DNA of 32,062 nucleotides from a virus, in IMG/VR virus record IMGVR_UViG_3300031749_000456, positions 1 through 32,062 of that record, one strand, 5' to 3'. The notes beneath the pieces were generated by a model that ran no database searches, was not told where the DNA came from, and saw nothing but the letters and a program-made list of their open reading frames with translations. A program made the translations under genes and the position numbers. Positions 22,436-31,627 of this stretch are shown one piece after another (the stretch's first letter is position 1; the number at the start of each line of letters is the position of its first letter).

Positions 22436-23905
22436 ATGCCGGACAATGTAAGCTTCAATTCCATACCGATCGACATCCGCACTCCCGGACAGTTCATCGA
22501 GATCGACAACTCCAATGCGACGGGAGGAATTCCTCAGCAGGCACAGACGATTCTGGTGCTCGGGCAAAGGCTTGCGGCAGCTCCTGTGGCCGCCGCGATT
22601 CCTACCCAGATATTTTCCGGTACCCAGGGCGCCGGCTTCTTCGGGCGCGGATCGATGCTGGCGCGCATGATCGCGGCAGCCAGGGCAGCGAATCCCTCCA
22701 CGGAAATGTGGGCAATCGCCCTGGACGACCTGGCAGCAGGAGTCGCGGCAAGCGGTACTTTGACCGTCACCGGGGCTCCGGCGGCGGGCACGCTGGCGCT
22801 CATGATCGCCGGCACCGAAGTGAAAGTCGGCGTGGCTGCGGCTGAACAGAACTCAGTGACGGCAACCAACATCGCAGCGGCCATCAATGCGAATCTCGAT
22901 CTGCCTGTCACCGCAGCGGCTGCCCTTGGCGTGGTCACCGTTACAGCCCGTCACAAGGGAGAGTGCGGCAACGATATCGACATGCGTCTCAACTATTACA
23001 GCGGTGAAATGACCCCCCAAGGTCTTGCCGTCGCCATAGTCGCTATGGCGAATGGCACCGGAAACCCGGACGTGGCCGGGGCGATCGCGGCGATCGGCGG
23101 CGATCAGTATTACACCATCATCATGCCCTGGACCGATGCGGCCAATATGTCCGAGATCGAGACGTTCCTGACCACGAACTGGGGGCCGATGGTCCAGAAG
23201 ACCGGACACTCCTTTTCTGCAGTAAACGGCACACTCGCGACGCTTGGTACCTACGGAACGGCGCGCAACTCGCCGCATACGACAGTCATGGGCGTCTACG
23301 ACATGCCCGTCGAGCCATGCATCACCGCGGCAGTTCTGGGCTCGGTCTGCCAGTACTACGGATCGATCGATCCGGCGCGTCCGTTCCAGACGCTCCCGCT
23401 CCCGGGCATTCTGCCCCCGCCGGTCCAATCGCTGTTCACACGCGACGAGCGCGATCTGCTGTTGCATGACGGCATTTCGACTTTCACGGTCGACCCCGGC
23501 GGGAATGTGCTGATCGAGCGAGTGATCACCACCTACCAAACGAACTCGCTCGGCATCGCGGACGTTTCGTACCTGGACCTGAACACGGTCTGGACGGTCG
23601 ATGCTATCCGCTATGCGATACGCGCCAGGATCGCGCTGCGCTTCCCCCGCTTCAAGCTGGCGGACGACGGGACCAATTTCGCGCCCGGACAGGCAATCGT
23701 CACTCCAAGCATCATCGCGGCCGAGCTGGTGCAGCTGGCGTCGGATCTTGAGCAGGCCGGTCTCATCGAGAATCTGGCTCAGTTCAAGCAGGATCTGCTG
23801 GTGGTTCGCTCGACAGCCAACGTCGATCAGGTGAATGCCGTGATCCCGCCGAATATCGTCAACCAGTTCAGGGTGTTCGCCGCATCCGTTCAATTCATTC
23901 TGTAA
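22436..23905 (+). CDS. L: tail sheath protein (Mu L-like)
   Basis: This 489-residue protein forms the contractile sheath, so the virus is a myovirus. The N-terminus has the family start SFNSIPIDIRTPGQFIEIDN and the VLGQRLAA strand. The middle (about residues 100-200) contains the variable A/G/V-rich domain, and the C-terminus has NVLIERVITTY, DLNTVWTVDAIRY and the RSTANVDQVNAVIPPNIVNQFRVFA end that takes part in sheath interlocking. The start follows GAGGAGCC. Identity is very secure. Confidence 0.96.
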   Translation: MPDNVSFNSIPIDIRTPGQFIEIDNSNATGGIPQQAQTILVLGQRLAAAPVAAAIPTQIFSGTQGAGFFGRGSMLARMIAAARAANPSTEMWAIALDDLAAGVAASGTLTVTGAPAAGTLALMIAGTEVKVGVAAAEQNSVTATNIAAAINANLDLPVTAAAALGVVTVTARHKGECGNDIDMRLNYYSGEMTPQGLAVAIVAMANGTGNPDVAGAIAAIGGDQYYTIIMPWTDAANMSEIETFLTTNWGPMVQKTGHSFSAVNGTLATLGTYGTARNSPHTTVMGVYDMPVEPCITAAVLGSVCQYYGSIDPARPFQTLPLPGILPPPVQSLFTRDERDLLLHDGISTFTVDPGGNVLIERVITTYQTNSLGIADVSYLDLNTVWTVDAIRYAIRARIALRFPRFKLADDGTNFAPGQAIVTPSIIAAELVQLASDLEQAGLIENLAQFKQDLLVVRSTANVDQVNAVIPPNIVNQFRVFAASVQFIL

Positions 23906-23914
23906 GGAGCTTAC

Positions 23915-24277
23915 ATGGCAAATCCGAATCAGGTTACGGGGCGCGTATTCGTCACCGTCAATGGCCAGAGGCTTGCCTCCAAGGAGGGAGCGAAGCTGGA
24001 TATCGGCGGCGTTACGCGCACCGGCGTCAAGGGAGATAGCGGGGTGCACGGATACATGGAAGCTACCGAGATCCCCTTCATCGAGTGCACCATCTCGCAC
24101 ATGGCCGCAACCGATCTCGAGGCAATTGCTGCCTACTCGATAGAGTCGGTGGTCTTCCAGACCGACACCGGTCAAACCTACTCGCTGTCCCAGTCCTGGC
24201 TCGCGAAGCCGCCCGAGCTCAGCAAGGGAGAGGTTCACCTCAGATTCGAGGGAATGGCCTGCGTGCGTTCGAGCTGA
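23915..24277 (+). CDS. M: tail tube protein (Mu M-like)
   Basis: This 120-residue protein is the inner tube subunit and follows the sheath gene directly. It matches the tail tube family by NQVTGRVFVTVNGQRL at the N-terminus, a GAKLDIGGVTRTGVKGDSGVHGY core and IPFIECTISHM. Its short length and strand pattern are typical. AAGGAG lies before ATG 23915. Confidence 0.94.
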   Translation: MANPNQVTGRVFVTVNGQRLASKEGAKLDIGGVTRTGVKGDSGVHGYMEATEIPFIECTISHMAATDLEAIAAYSIESVVFQTDTGQTYSLSQSWLAKPPELSKGEVHLRFEGMACVRSS

Positions 24278-24301
24278 TATTTACGAATTTAGGAGAAAAT
24301 C

Positions 24302-24580
24302 ATGGCCCAAGCCATCGCCAAATCCATCGCCCTCGCCCACCCGATCACCCTGGGGGACGTTACCTACTCATCGATCGATCTGCGCCGCCCTGTCGGCCGG
24401 GATCTGAGGAACATTGGCCAGGCAGCCAACAATTACGATCTCATTTTCAAGCTCGCTGCAGAACTCAGCGGCATCCCCGACCCGGTATTCGACATGCTGG
24501 ATATCGACGACATCCAGCCGCTTGTGGAGGTTGTCGGCGGTTTTTTGGCGAGTTCCCAGACGACTGGGAAATCCTCTTAG
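24302..24580 (+). CDS. tail assembly chaperone, short form (Mu gp41-like)
   Basis: This 92-residue product is the unshifted chaperone. It matches the gp41 family (HPITLGDVTYSSIDLRRPVGRDL and a helical middle). Its last codons, after a T-run at 24541-24546, are the zero-frame end. The longer form made by -1 frameshift continues in the next frame and is listed separately. Tail chaperones coat the tape measure protein during tail assembly, and the long and short forms are needed in a fixed ratio. AGGAGAAAATC precedes the ATG at 24302. Confidence 0.9.
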   Translation: MAQAIAKSIALAHPITLGDVTYSSIDLRRPVGRDLRNIGQAANNYDLIFKLAAELSGIPDPVFDMLDIDDIQPLVEVVGGFLASSQTTGKSS

Positions 24581-24699
24581 GGGATCTCGCTTTCGTTTTT
24601 CACTTCCAGCCGTCGGAGTTGTGGCGGATGGACGCGAGGGAACTTATATTCTGGAAAGCGCAGGCGCTTCGAATTCAGAAACAGGCTGAGAATTCATGA
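24302..24699 (+). CDS. tail assembly chaperone, -1 frameshift long form
   Basis: At TTTTTTG (24541-24547) the ribosome reads TTT-TTG in frame 0 and can slip one base back, continuing at 24547 into a frame that stays open to TGA 24697-24699. The joined product is about 132 residues, with an added tail GEFPDDWEILLGDL and a helical end (ELWRMDARELIFWKAQ). The extension has no start codon or ribosome site of its own and has the tryptophan-rich look of other tail chaperone extensions. It overlaps the tape measure start (ATGA). Confidence 0.85.
24541..24570 (+). promoter_or_regulatory. programmed -1 frameshift signal: slippery site and hairpin
   Basis: The slippery heptamer T-TTT-TTG lies at 24541-24547 in the correct frame. 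Five bases later a perfect 7-bp hairpin starts: TTCCCAG (24553-24559), loop ACGA, CTGGGAA (24564-24570). This spacer and stem are what a stimulator of -1 frameshifting needs. Mu and most tailed phages shift frame at this pair of genes, so the reading is well supported. Confidence 0.88.
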
Positions 24700-26516
24700 A
24701 CATGCTCGAAATCGGCGTATTGCTCAAACTGACGGACCAGATGTCAGGCGGTATGCGCAGCGCCGTCGGCTCGCTCGATGCGTTTGGAACGAAGCTCGAC
24801 CGAATCGCCGAAAAAGCGAATCGCCTCGGACGAGCGTCGCTCGCAAACGGCATGATTGCGACAGGTATCATGGAAAAGCCCATCAAGGCATTTGCCGATC
24901 TGGACGAAGCCAGCACCAATCTTCGCATCGCCATGATGAATAATCTGGGACAGATTCCACCCCAGTTCGCAGAGATCAACAAGCAGGCGATCCAGCTCGG
25001 AAATTTACTGCCAGGGACCACGGCCGACTTCACGAATGCCGCCACGGCACTCCTCGAGCAGGGCGCCGCCATCGACTCTGTGGTGAACGGGGGGCTAAAA
25101 GCAGCCTCCTACCTTTCGGTTATCCTGAAGATGGTTCCCGAGGATGCCGCCGAAATGGTGGCCAAGTTCCGCGAAGCTTACGGGCTTTCCTCTACTGAGC
25201 TGACAAAAATGGCGGATCTCACACAGAAGGCAAAATTCGCCTTCGGCTTGAATCCTGACGATATCAAATACGCGGCTGCTTACAGCGGGTCGACACTGAA
25301 TCAACTTGGGCTCACTGGTGTCGAAAACGCTAAAAAGATGCTCGTGCTGCAGGGTTACGCTCGTCAACAGGGTATGGATGGCTCGGTATTCGGCACCAAC
25401 TTCGCCCAGATGCTCAATCAGATCGGTCAAATGCAGACCAAGCTGCAGCGTCATAGCCTCCCCATGCGTCAAACGAATGCCGAGCTTGCCAAGTTCGGTA
25501 TTCACCTGAACTTTTTCGATAAAAAGGGGAAGTTCGAGGGCATCGAAAATCTTGTCGCGCAGATGCAAAAGCTGCGCGTGTTGAGTCAACAAGAGCAGCT
25601 CTTTGTGACCAACAGGCTTTTCGGTATGGAAGGGGGGCGTGTAGCTGCCCAGATGGTGAAAATGGGCAGTGACGGACTCCAGTCCAAGATCGATCTGATG
25701 GAAAAGCAGGCGGACATCATGCAGCGGATCGACGTCGCCACCAAGTCAGCCAAAAACACCTGGGAGGCTCTCACGGGCACCGTAACCAACCTCCTGGCCG
25801 CTTTCGGCGGCCCCCTGGTAGACTTTCTCAAGCCCTATATCACCAAGCTCAACGAGATCACCGGGGGGCCGCTGCAGAAGTTTGTCGACGACCATAAGAC
25901 CTTGGCCAGGGTTGTGGGATTGGGTGCCCTGGCTTTTGGTGGGCTTGCTATTGCCATCGGAGGCGCGGCGCTTGCGCTTGCAGCATTTTCCAGGGCCGGT
26001 TCTGTGATCGGAGGCGTTCTTGGTCTTGGGAAAGGGAAAAAGGGAGCGATGGGCGCGGGTATTGGCGCGGGCATGCCGATCCCACTCCCGGTATTTGTGG
26101 TCAACCAGCACATGAGTCTTACTCCCGAACAGATGGGGGGAATGCCCTCCGGGGGCGTTTCCGGGGAACCGCCCGCGAAGGGCGTCGGATCAAAAATTGC
26201 CAAAGGTGTCGGGGGGTTGCTTGGCCTGACAGCGGCATGGGAGATCGGCCAGGGCATAGGAGGGGGTTTTAACTGGCTGATTGACAAGGGGACTTCGGTT
26301 GCCACCGGCGGCAAGGAGGATTCGTTTGGCGGCTGGCTGTATGACAAGACCCACGCCAAAGAGATCGATCGGATATCCCACAGGAGGACCGAGCTCTCCG
26401 GGACGCTGCATATCAAGATCGATTCTGATGGACGCCCCTCGGTAGTGTCCGTTAAATCCTCCCAGCCCGGCGTTAACTTCAACGCCTATGCCGGCAACAC
26501 GATGGTGACGCAATGA
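24696..26516 (+). CDS. tail tape measure protein (TP901 family, Mu gp42-like)
   Basis: This 606-residue protein sets tail length. The N-terminal 350 residues are the TP901 core: helical, with AFADLDEASTNLRIAM, AATALLEQGAA and NRLFGMEGGRVAAQM stretches. Residues about 400-440 are strongly hydrophobic (VVGLGALAFGGLAIAIGGAA), probably for membrane entry. A glycine-rich stretch follows. It is shorter than many tape measures, implying a short tail. The ATG overlaps the long-form chaperone stop. Confidence 0.94.
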   Translation: MNMLEIGVLLKLTDQMSGGMRSAVGSLDAFGTKLDRIAEKANRLGRASLANGMIATGIMEKPIKAFADLDEASTNLRIAMMNNLGQIPPQFAEINKQAIQLGNLLPGTTADFTNAATALLEQGAAIDSVVNGGLKAASYLSVILKMVPEDAAEMVAKFREAYGLSSTELTKMADLTQKAKFAFGLNPDDIKYAAAYSGSTLNQLGLTGVENAKKMLVLQGYARQQGMDGSVFGTNFAQMLNQIGQMQTKLQRHSLPMRQTNAELAKFGIHLNFFDKKGKFEGIENLVAQMQKLRVLSQQEQLFVTNRLFGMEGGRVAAQMVKMGSDGLQSKIDLMEKQADIMQRIDVATKSAKNTWEALTGTVTNLLAAFGGPLVDFLKPYITKLNEITGGPLQKFVDDHKTLARVVGLGALAFGGLAIAIGGAALALAAFSRAGSVIGGVLGLGKGKKGAMGAGIGAGMPIPLPVFVVNQHMSLTPEQMGGMPSGGVSGEPPAKGVGSKIAKGVGGLLGLTAAWEIGQGIGGGFNWLIDKGTSVATGGKEDSFGGWLYDKTHAKEIDRISHRRTELSGTLHIKIDSDGRPSVVSVKSSQPGVNFNAYAGNTMVTQ

Positions 26517-27772
26517 GCGTTTCCGCATGGAGAACGCAGCTCAGACAGGCTTCCTTTCGGGGTGTGCCTTTCTACACCTTCCGCACAGAAAGTCAGCAGG
26601 GGCGTCGAGCCGTTTTGCACGAATACCCGCAGCGAGACATTCCTTATGTCGAGGATCTGGGGCGCAAGGCAAGAGGCTTCGTGATGGAAGCCTATGTGAT
26701 CGGCCCAAATTACATGGCCGCCAGGGACAGCCTGATTGCCGCCCTGGAGCAATCCGGCCCTGGCACCTTGGTCCATCCTTACCGCGGCACGCTGAATGTC
26801 GCTCTCCTGACCCCGGCCACCATCATCGAATCGGCGCAGGAAGGCGGAATAGCGCGCTTCATGATGAACTTCATCGAGGCGGGGAACAATGCGCAGCCCT
26901 CAGCCAAGCCTGATACGAGCGCGCTGGTCGGCAATGCAGCCGATTCGGCAAATGCGGCCGCGCAGAACAGTTTCGCCAACAAGTTCAATATCGTCGGGGC
27001 CGTGGATTTTGTGACAACAGCCTCTCAGGCTGCGGTCAATTCTGCGATGGGCGCCATCAATTCGGTGGCTCAGTTCGGCCAAGGCGGCAACCTGCTTTCC
27101 GAGCTGCTTAATTCCTCAGGAAACCTCTCCTCGTCGCTCACCACGCTCATGGCCACTCCTCAAACTCTGGGCGGGTCCATTCAGAGCCAGATTTTCGGGG
27201 TAGAGTCGCTGTTCTCGAACCCATCCTACGCCTTCAATAATCTCAAATCATTTTTCGGGGCCGGAAAGGAAGTGGCCGGGACCCCTCCTGTGATAGCGGT
27301 GCAGCCGACATCCCTCGCCACGCCGTCGAGAATCCAGCAGTCGATCAATCAGGCTGCGGTTGTCGACCTGGTGCGCAGGACTGCGATCATCGAGGGGGTG
27401 CGGGCCAGCAGCCAAATCACTTTTACGAGCTACAACGACGCGCTCAGCATGGAACAGAGCCTGTCCACCTACCTCGATACCGAAATGGAATCCACATCCG
27501 TCAATTCCTTCGGCCAGCCAATCCCGATCGACGATGATCTGTACGTCGCCCTGGCCAGCCTGAAGGTCGCGATGGTGAGGGACATTACGGCGCGAGGCGC
27601 GAACCTCGCGCCCCTGACCCAGGTGACGCTCCCCATCACGATGCCATCTCTGGTAGCGGCTTACCGCGTCTACGGAGACTCCACCCAGGAGCTCGACTTC
27701 GTGGCCAGGAATAATATTCGTCGCCCGGCCTTCGTGCCCGGTGGCGTGCCACTGGAGGCGCTCTATGTCTGA
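26513..27772 (+). CDS. DNA circularization N-terminal family protein (Mu gp43-like)
   Basis: This 419-residue baseplate-associated protein matches the gp43 family. The N-terminal 130 residues show SFRGVPFYTFRTESQQGRR and the IGPNYMAARDSLIAALEQSG block that follows YVIG. Then comes a long A/S/N-rich helical region and a C-terminal domain ending with YRVYGDSTQELDFVARN. The family name refers to a Mu N-protein role in DNA circularization, but in the particle it belongs to the baseplate hub region. The start overlaps the tape measure stop (ATGA). Confidence 0.92.
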   Translation: MSVSAWRTQLRQASFRGVPFYTFRTESQQGRRAVLHEYPQRDIPYVEDLGRKARGFVMEAYVIGPNYMAARDSLIAALEQSGPGTLVHPYRGTLNVALLTPATIIESAQEGGIARFMMNFIEAGNNAQPSAKPDTSALVGNAADSANAAAQNSFANKFNIVGAVDFVTTASQAAVNSAMGAINSVAQFGQGGNLLSELLNSSGNLSSSLTTLMATPQTLGGSIQSQIFGVESLFSNPSYAFNNLKSFFGAGKEVAGTPPVIAVQPTSLATPSRIQQSINQAAVVDLVRRTAIIEGVRASSQITFTSYNDALSMEQSLSTYLDTEMESTSVNSFGQPIPIDDDLYVALASLKVAMVRDITARGANLAPLTQVTLPITMPSLVAAYRVYGDSTQELDFVARNNIRRPAFVPGGVPLEALYV

Positions 27773-28937
27773 TGGGGTGGTAGAGCTCAAGGTAAACGGC
27801 GCCATATTCGGCGGGTGGCAAAAAGCCGAGATCCGCACCAGCATCGAGCAGATCTCCGGCACGTTCTCCGTCACCATCACCGACAGGTGGCCAGGTGTTG
27901 ATCTGCCTGCGCCTGCGCTGCAGGGCTATCCGGTCGAGATCCTCCTCGATGGTCAAACCGTCATGTCCGGGTATATAGACGATCTCGAGCCAGAGTACGA
28001 CGAGAACTCGCACACGATTCACATCGAGGGGCGCGACAAGACCGAAGATCTTGTGGATTGCTCTGCAATTCACGCTTCCGGTCAGTGGAATGGCAGGACA
28101 TTGACCCAGATCGCCGCCGATGTCTGTACACCGTTCGGCATCAAGGTGATTGCCCAGGTCGATGTGGGAGCCCCCTTCCCGACGCTCAACATACAGGAAG
28201 GCGAGCGAGCTTTTGAAACGCTCGATCGCGCAGCGCGCATGCGTGCCGTTCTGCTGACTTCTGATGGACTGGGAAATCTCATCATTACCCGAGCTGGCCA
28301 GACCCGTGCCGGCGCAGACCTTGTCGAGGGGGTCAATATCAAGCACGCCAAGGGTAAATTTTCCTGGAAAGAGCGGTTCTCTCATTACATCGTCAAAGGC
28401 CAGTATAGGAACTACGACGGCGGCGATCCTACCCAGGCTGCCGGTGCGGCCGGGACCGCAGACGACACGTATATCGACCGCTATCGCCCGATAGTGATCC
28501 TGGCTGAGGATCAGGGGCACGTGGCCACGCTCGGACAGCGCGCCGCATGGGAAAAGAACGTCAGAATTGGACGCTCCGGACGGGCCACCGTCACCGTGCA
28601 GGGATGGAAAAACGATGTCGGCCTTTGGACGAAGAATACGATAGTCAGGCTGCGCTCGCCGAAGCTATACGCAGATCTCGATTTGCTCATAGTTTCGGTC
28701 ACCTATCACCTGGGCGAGAACGGAACGACTGCCGAGCTTGAGGTGTGCCGCCCGGAAGCCTTCGACCTGCTCGCCGGCGTGCAGGCAACGCGCCTAGGGA
28801 AGCAGATCTCGATCAAATCGCGGCAGGGCGCAGCGATGCGAGTGCGGGGCGACAATCAGCGCTGGCTGCAGGCGAACGCCGGGTCCGACTACCAGTCGAA
28901 TATTTCTACCGTGCCGCAAGGAGAGGTCTGGAATTGA
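27765..28937 (+). CDS. P: baseplate hub protein (Mu gp44/P-like)
   Basis: This 390-residue protein is the gp27-like baseplate hub. It has an N-terminal VVELKVNGAIFGGWQKAEI strand block, VEILLDGQTVMSGYIDDLEP, the IHIEGRDKTEDLVDCS motif and a helical TLTQIAADVCTPFGI segment. The C-terminus has the FYHL-like strand region TYHLGENGTTAELEVCRP. These are conserved parts of the family. ACTGGAGG at 27751-27758 supports the ATG at 27765. Confidence 0.94.
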   Translation: MSDGVVELKVNGAIFGGWQKAEIRTSIEQISGTFSVTITDRWPGVDLPAPALQGYPVEILLDGQTVMSGYIDDLEPEYDENSHTIHIEGRDKTEDLVDCSAIHASGQWNGRTLTQIAADVCTPFGIKVIAQVDVGAPFPTLNIQEGERAFETLDRAARMRAVLLTSDGLGNLIITRAGQTRAGADLVEGVNIKHAKGKFSWKERFSHYIVKGQYRNYDGGDPTQAAGAAGTADDTYIDRYRPIVILAEDQGHVATLGQRAAWEKNVRIGRSGRATVTVQGWKNDVGLWTKNTIVRLRSPKLYADLDLLIVSVTYHLGENGTTAELEVCRPEAFDLLAGVQATRLGKQISIKSRQGAAMRVRGDNQRWLQANAGSDYQSNISTVPQGEVWN

Positions 28938-29530
28938 TTTCCACGATACAGAAACTGATCGCACCGACGCACCGCAGAGTCATGCTGATGGTCAGCCGAT
29001 GTGTCGTCGACATTGTCAGCGATGCGTTCAAGATGCAGCGGCTTCAGATTACCGTACTGGATGGCGAGACCCGCGACAATGTAGAACGCTTCCAGGAATA
29101 CGGCTTTACTTCAGTGCCGTTCCAGGGGGCGGAGGGGGTGATGGTATCAGTCGGAGGCAATCACGATCATGGCATCGTCATTGCCGTGGACGACCGCCGC
29201 TACAGGCTGAAGGGTCTGGCGAATGGAGAGGCGGCCCTCTACGACGATCAGGGTCAGAAGGTGCACCTTACCCGGAGTGGAATCGTCGTGGATGGCGCCG
29301 GAAAGCCTATCTTGATCACGAACACCCCTGAGGCGACGCTGGACACGCCCCTCACGCATCTCACCGGCGCGCTCCAGGTCGACGGCTCCGTTACTTCGGA
29401 TAGCGAAATAACCGGACTCGCCACTTCAGCGGCTCCCATCTCGATGAGCGGGATAAGGAGCTGGGCAGACGGTCACGATCATAACGACCCCCAGGGCGGC
29501 GTTACAAGCACCTCCAATCAGACGCTATGA
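28934..29530 (+). CDS. baseplate assembly protein V/spike (Mu gp45-like)
   Basis: This 198-residue spike protein pierces the outer membrane. I place the start at TTG 28934, overlapping the hub stop, because AAGGAGAGG (28918-28926) is eight bases away and the product begins with ISTIQKL as in relatives. ATG 28982 would cut off the first helix. It has the YGFTSVPFQGAEGVMVSVGGN OB-fold part, HGIVIAVDDRRYRLKGL, and a C-terminal beta helix. The HDHN motif near the end could bind a metal at the spike tip, as in gpV proteins. Confidence 0.92.
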   Translation: MISTIQKLIAPTHRRVMLMVSRCVVDIVSDAFKMQRLQITVLDGETRDNVERFQEYGFTSVPFQGAEGVMVSVGGNHDHGIVIAVDDRRYRLKGLANGEAALYDDQGQKVHLTRSGIVVDGAGKPILITNTPEATLDTPLTHLTGALQVDGSVTSDSEITGLATSAAPISMSGIRSWADGHDHNDPQGGVTSTSNQTL

Positions 29531-29979
29531 GCGATATTCAGACGGTATTCATCGATTTTACCCACGGCGCAGACTATGCCACGGACAGTCTCGGGCTCCT
29601 CGTCGACGATGGTCTGCAGACTTCGGTCATCCTGTCGCTTTTCACCGATCGGCGCGCGAACCCAGATGATGTTCTGCCTTCGGCATCGAGCGATCTCCGC
29701 GGCTGGTGGGGTGACGACTACCCGGTGGTGCCGGGTGACAAAATCGGCTCCAGGCGCTGGCTTTTGAGTCGAGAAAAGCAGCTTCAGAGCGTGCTCAATC
29801 GCCTCAAGGAATACGATCAAGAGGCGCTCCAGTGGCTCATAGACGATGGGGTAGCTGCCAGTGTCAGCGTCGACGCTGTGATCGTGCGCCCCGGAGTGCT
29901 TGGCGAATTCATTTCGATTTTTCCGCCGGCGGCCAGCCCGCAGCAATTCAAATTCGAGTCTTTATGGAGTAACAGCTGA
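29527..29979 (+). CDS. baseplate wedge protein GP46 family (Mu gp46-like)
   Basis: This 150-residue protein matches the gp46 family: SLFTDRRANPDD near residue 40, the GWWGDDYP motif and KIGSRRWLLSREKQLQSVLN. It is the gp25-like wedge part that links the hub to the sheath. The start overlaps the spike stop (ATGA), and the end touches gp47 (TGATG). Confidence 0.94.
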   Translation: MSDIQTVFIDFTHGADYATDSLGLLVDDGLQTSVILSLFTDRRANPDDVLPSASSDLRGWWGDDYPVVPGDKIGSRRWLLSREKQLQSVLNRLKEYDQEALQWLIDDGVAASVSVDAVIVRPGVLGEFISIFPPAASPQQFKFESLWSNS

Positions 29980-31043
29980 TGCCCTGGGTAAGACCACTAC
30001 TTCAGGATCTGGTGGATCGGGATGTTGCCGATATCGCCACCAGGATGCCAGGAGCCGATGCCACGTTGCGGCGCAGCAATCTCAATGTCCTGGCCAGGGT
30101 GCACGCAGGGGGCATGCACGAACTTTATGGCGGCCTTTCCTGGGTGGCGAATCAGATTCTTCCGGATACGTGCGACCCTGACATCCTCATGCGGCAGGCG
30201 AATATTTATCTGGATGTCCCGCAAAAGCCTGCGACATTCGCCCAGGGGCCGGTGACGTTGCCCGGGACAAATGACTATACGCTCCCGGCCGGGACGCTTA
30301 TGCAGAGATCGGACGGGGCAGAGTTCACCGTCGACGCGGATGCGGTTGTGATCGGCGGTTTCGTCTCAGCCAACGTGACGGCAGTCGTCGCCGGATCTGC
30401 CGGAAATTCTCTGGCCGGGACGCAGCTAGCGCTTGTATCTCCGGTGAGCGGCATTTCAGGCACGGCAACCGTCGGAGCTGCCGGCCTCGCGAACGGATTC
30501 GATGTGGAAACGATCGACTCTGTTCGTGCTCGCCTAATCACCAGGCTCAAGCAGCCGGCGCAGGGAGGCGCGACTTACGATTACGAAAATTGGGCGACAG
30601 ATATTTCCGGCGTTACGCGCGCCTGGTGTATGCCCAGCTACCTGGGCGTCGGAACAGTCGCGGTTTTTGTGGTGACAGATAATGCGCCCGGAGGTCCAAT
30701 CCCGAGCGCTCAAACAGTAGCAGCGGTTCAGTCGTACATTGCCGGTCGCTGTTCAGTTATCGCGGCCGGGCAGCTCTCGGTTTTTGCTCCAGTCGCAACG
30801 CCGCTTGATTTTGCCATTCAGCTGACCCCGAATACCGCTGCAGTGCAGGCTGCTGTCGAGGCTGAGCTGGCGGACCTGCTGACGCGGGAATCCATTCCGG
30901 GCGGAACGCTGCTCCTGTCGCATATCCGCCAGGCAATCTCACTTGCCGCAGGAGAAACGGACAACGTGCTCGTGGCTCCGGCCGCAAATGTGGTGGCGGC
31001 CGCCGGTCAAATGACTACGATGGGGGTCGTCACATGGCTATGA
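29979..31043 (+). CDS. baseplate J-like wedge protein (Mu gp47-like)
   Basis: This 354-residue protein is of the gp47/baseplate J family: N-terminal helix with DLVDRDVADIATR, YGGLSWVANQILPDT, a beta-rich centre with VTLPGTNDYTLPAGT, and the C-terminal helix SHIRQAISLAAGETDNV. It forms the wedge of the baseplate. Its end overlaps the next gene by ten bases. Confidence 0.95.
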   Translation: MPWVRPLLQDLVDRDVADIATRMPGADATLRRSNLNVLARVHAGGMHELYGGLSWVANQILPDTCDPDILMRQANIYLDVPQKPATFAQGPVTLPGTNDYTLPAGTLMQRSDGAEFTVDADAVVIGGFVSANVTAVVAGSAGNSLAGTQLALVSPVSGISGTATVGAAGLANGFDVETIDSVRARLITRLKQPAQGGATYDYENWATDISGVTRAWCMPSYLGVGTVAVFVVTDNAPGGPIPSAQTVAAVQSYIAGRCSVIAAGQLSVFAPVATPLDFAIQLTPNTAAVQAAVEAELADLLTRESIPGGTLLLSHIRQAISLAAGETDNVLVAPAANVVAAAGQMTTMGVVTWL

Positions 31044-31618
31044 CGGCAGATCAGTATCAGGAGATGCTCATGGCGCTGCTTCCTGCCGGGCCTGCGTGGC
31101 CAAGGAACCCTGATTCTGTCATTGGTCAGCTCATGGCTGCATTTGCCCAGGAATTTTCTCGCTTCGACCAACGATGCGACGATTTGCTGGCAGAGCTTTT
31201 TCCGGATTCGCTTGTAGAGCTCCTTCCTGACTGGGAGCGTGTGCTCGGTCTTCCGGACAATTGCACGCCAGCCGAATCGCTCACTTTTCTGGAAAGACGA
31301 TTCGAGGTAGTAAGGATATTGACGAGCATGGGAGGGCAAAGCACGCCCTATTTTATAAAGCTGGCAGCTGCAATGGGTTTCCAGATTTCCATATCCACGT
31401 TCACCCCATACGATTGTGAAATGGCGTGCGAATCCGGTGTGCTCGATGAGGTGTGGCGCTTTGCGTGGCAGGTCAATTCAGCGCTCAATTCCATCAACGA
31501 GGAAACCTGCGAACTGGATTGCGAAATGCCCTTGCAGGTGTGGGGAAATGCCCGGCTGGAGTGCGCTATTACAGCATTGAAGCCTGCCGAATCCGTTGTT
31601 TTGTTCTCATATTCATAA
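31034..31618 (+). CDS. DUF2313 tail protein (Mu gp48-like)
   Basis: This 194-residue protein matches the gp48/YmfQ DUF2313 family. It begins with MTADQYQEMLMALLPAGPAWP and has LLAELFPDSLVELLPDWERVLGLPDNC, followed by the RFEVVRILTSMGGQS motif. The C-terminal part has four to five cysteines. It is the tail protein that links the baseplate to the fibres. Two cysteine pairs near the end are unusual for the family, as far as I can recall. Confidence 0.93.
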   Translation: MAMTADQYQEMLMALLPAGPAWPRNPDSVIGQLMAAFAQEFSRFDQRCDDLLAELFPDSLVELLPDWERVLGLPDNCTPAESLTFLERRFEVVRILTSMGGQSTPYFIKLAAAMGFQISISTFTPYDCEMACESGVLDEVWRFAWQVNSALNSINEETCELDCEMPLQVWGNARLECAITALKPAESVVLFSYS

Positions 31619-31627
31619 GGTGAAAAT

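Noticed and set aside
22853-24238. 461-codon open frame on the minus strand
   Set aside because: It is antisense to the sheath and tube genes, has an arginine- and histidine-rich, non-protein-like composition and no ribosome site.
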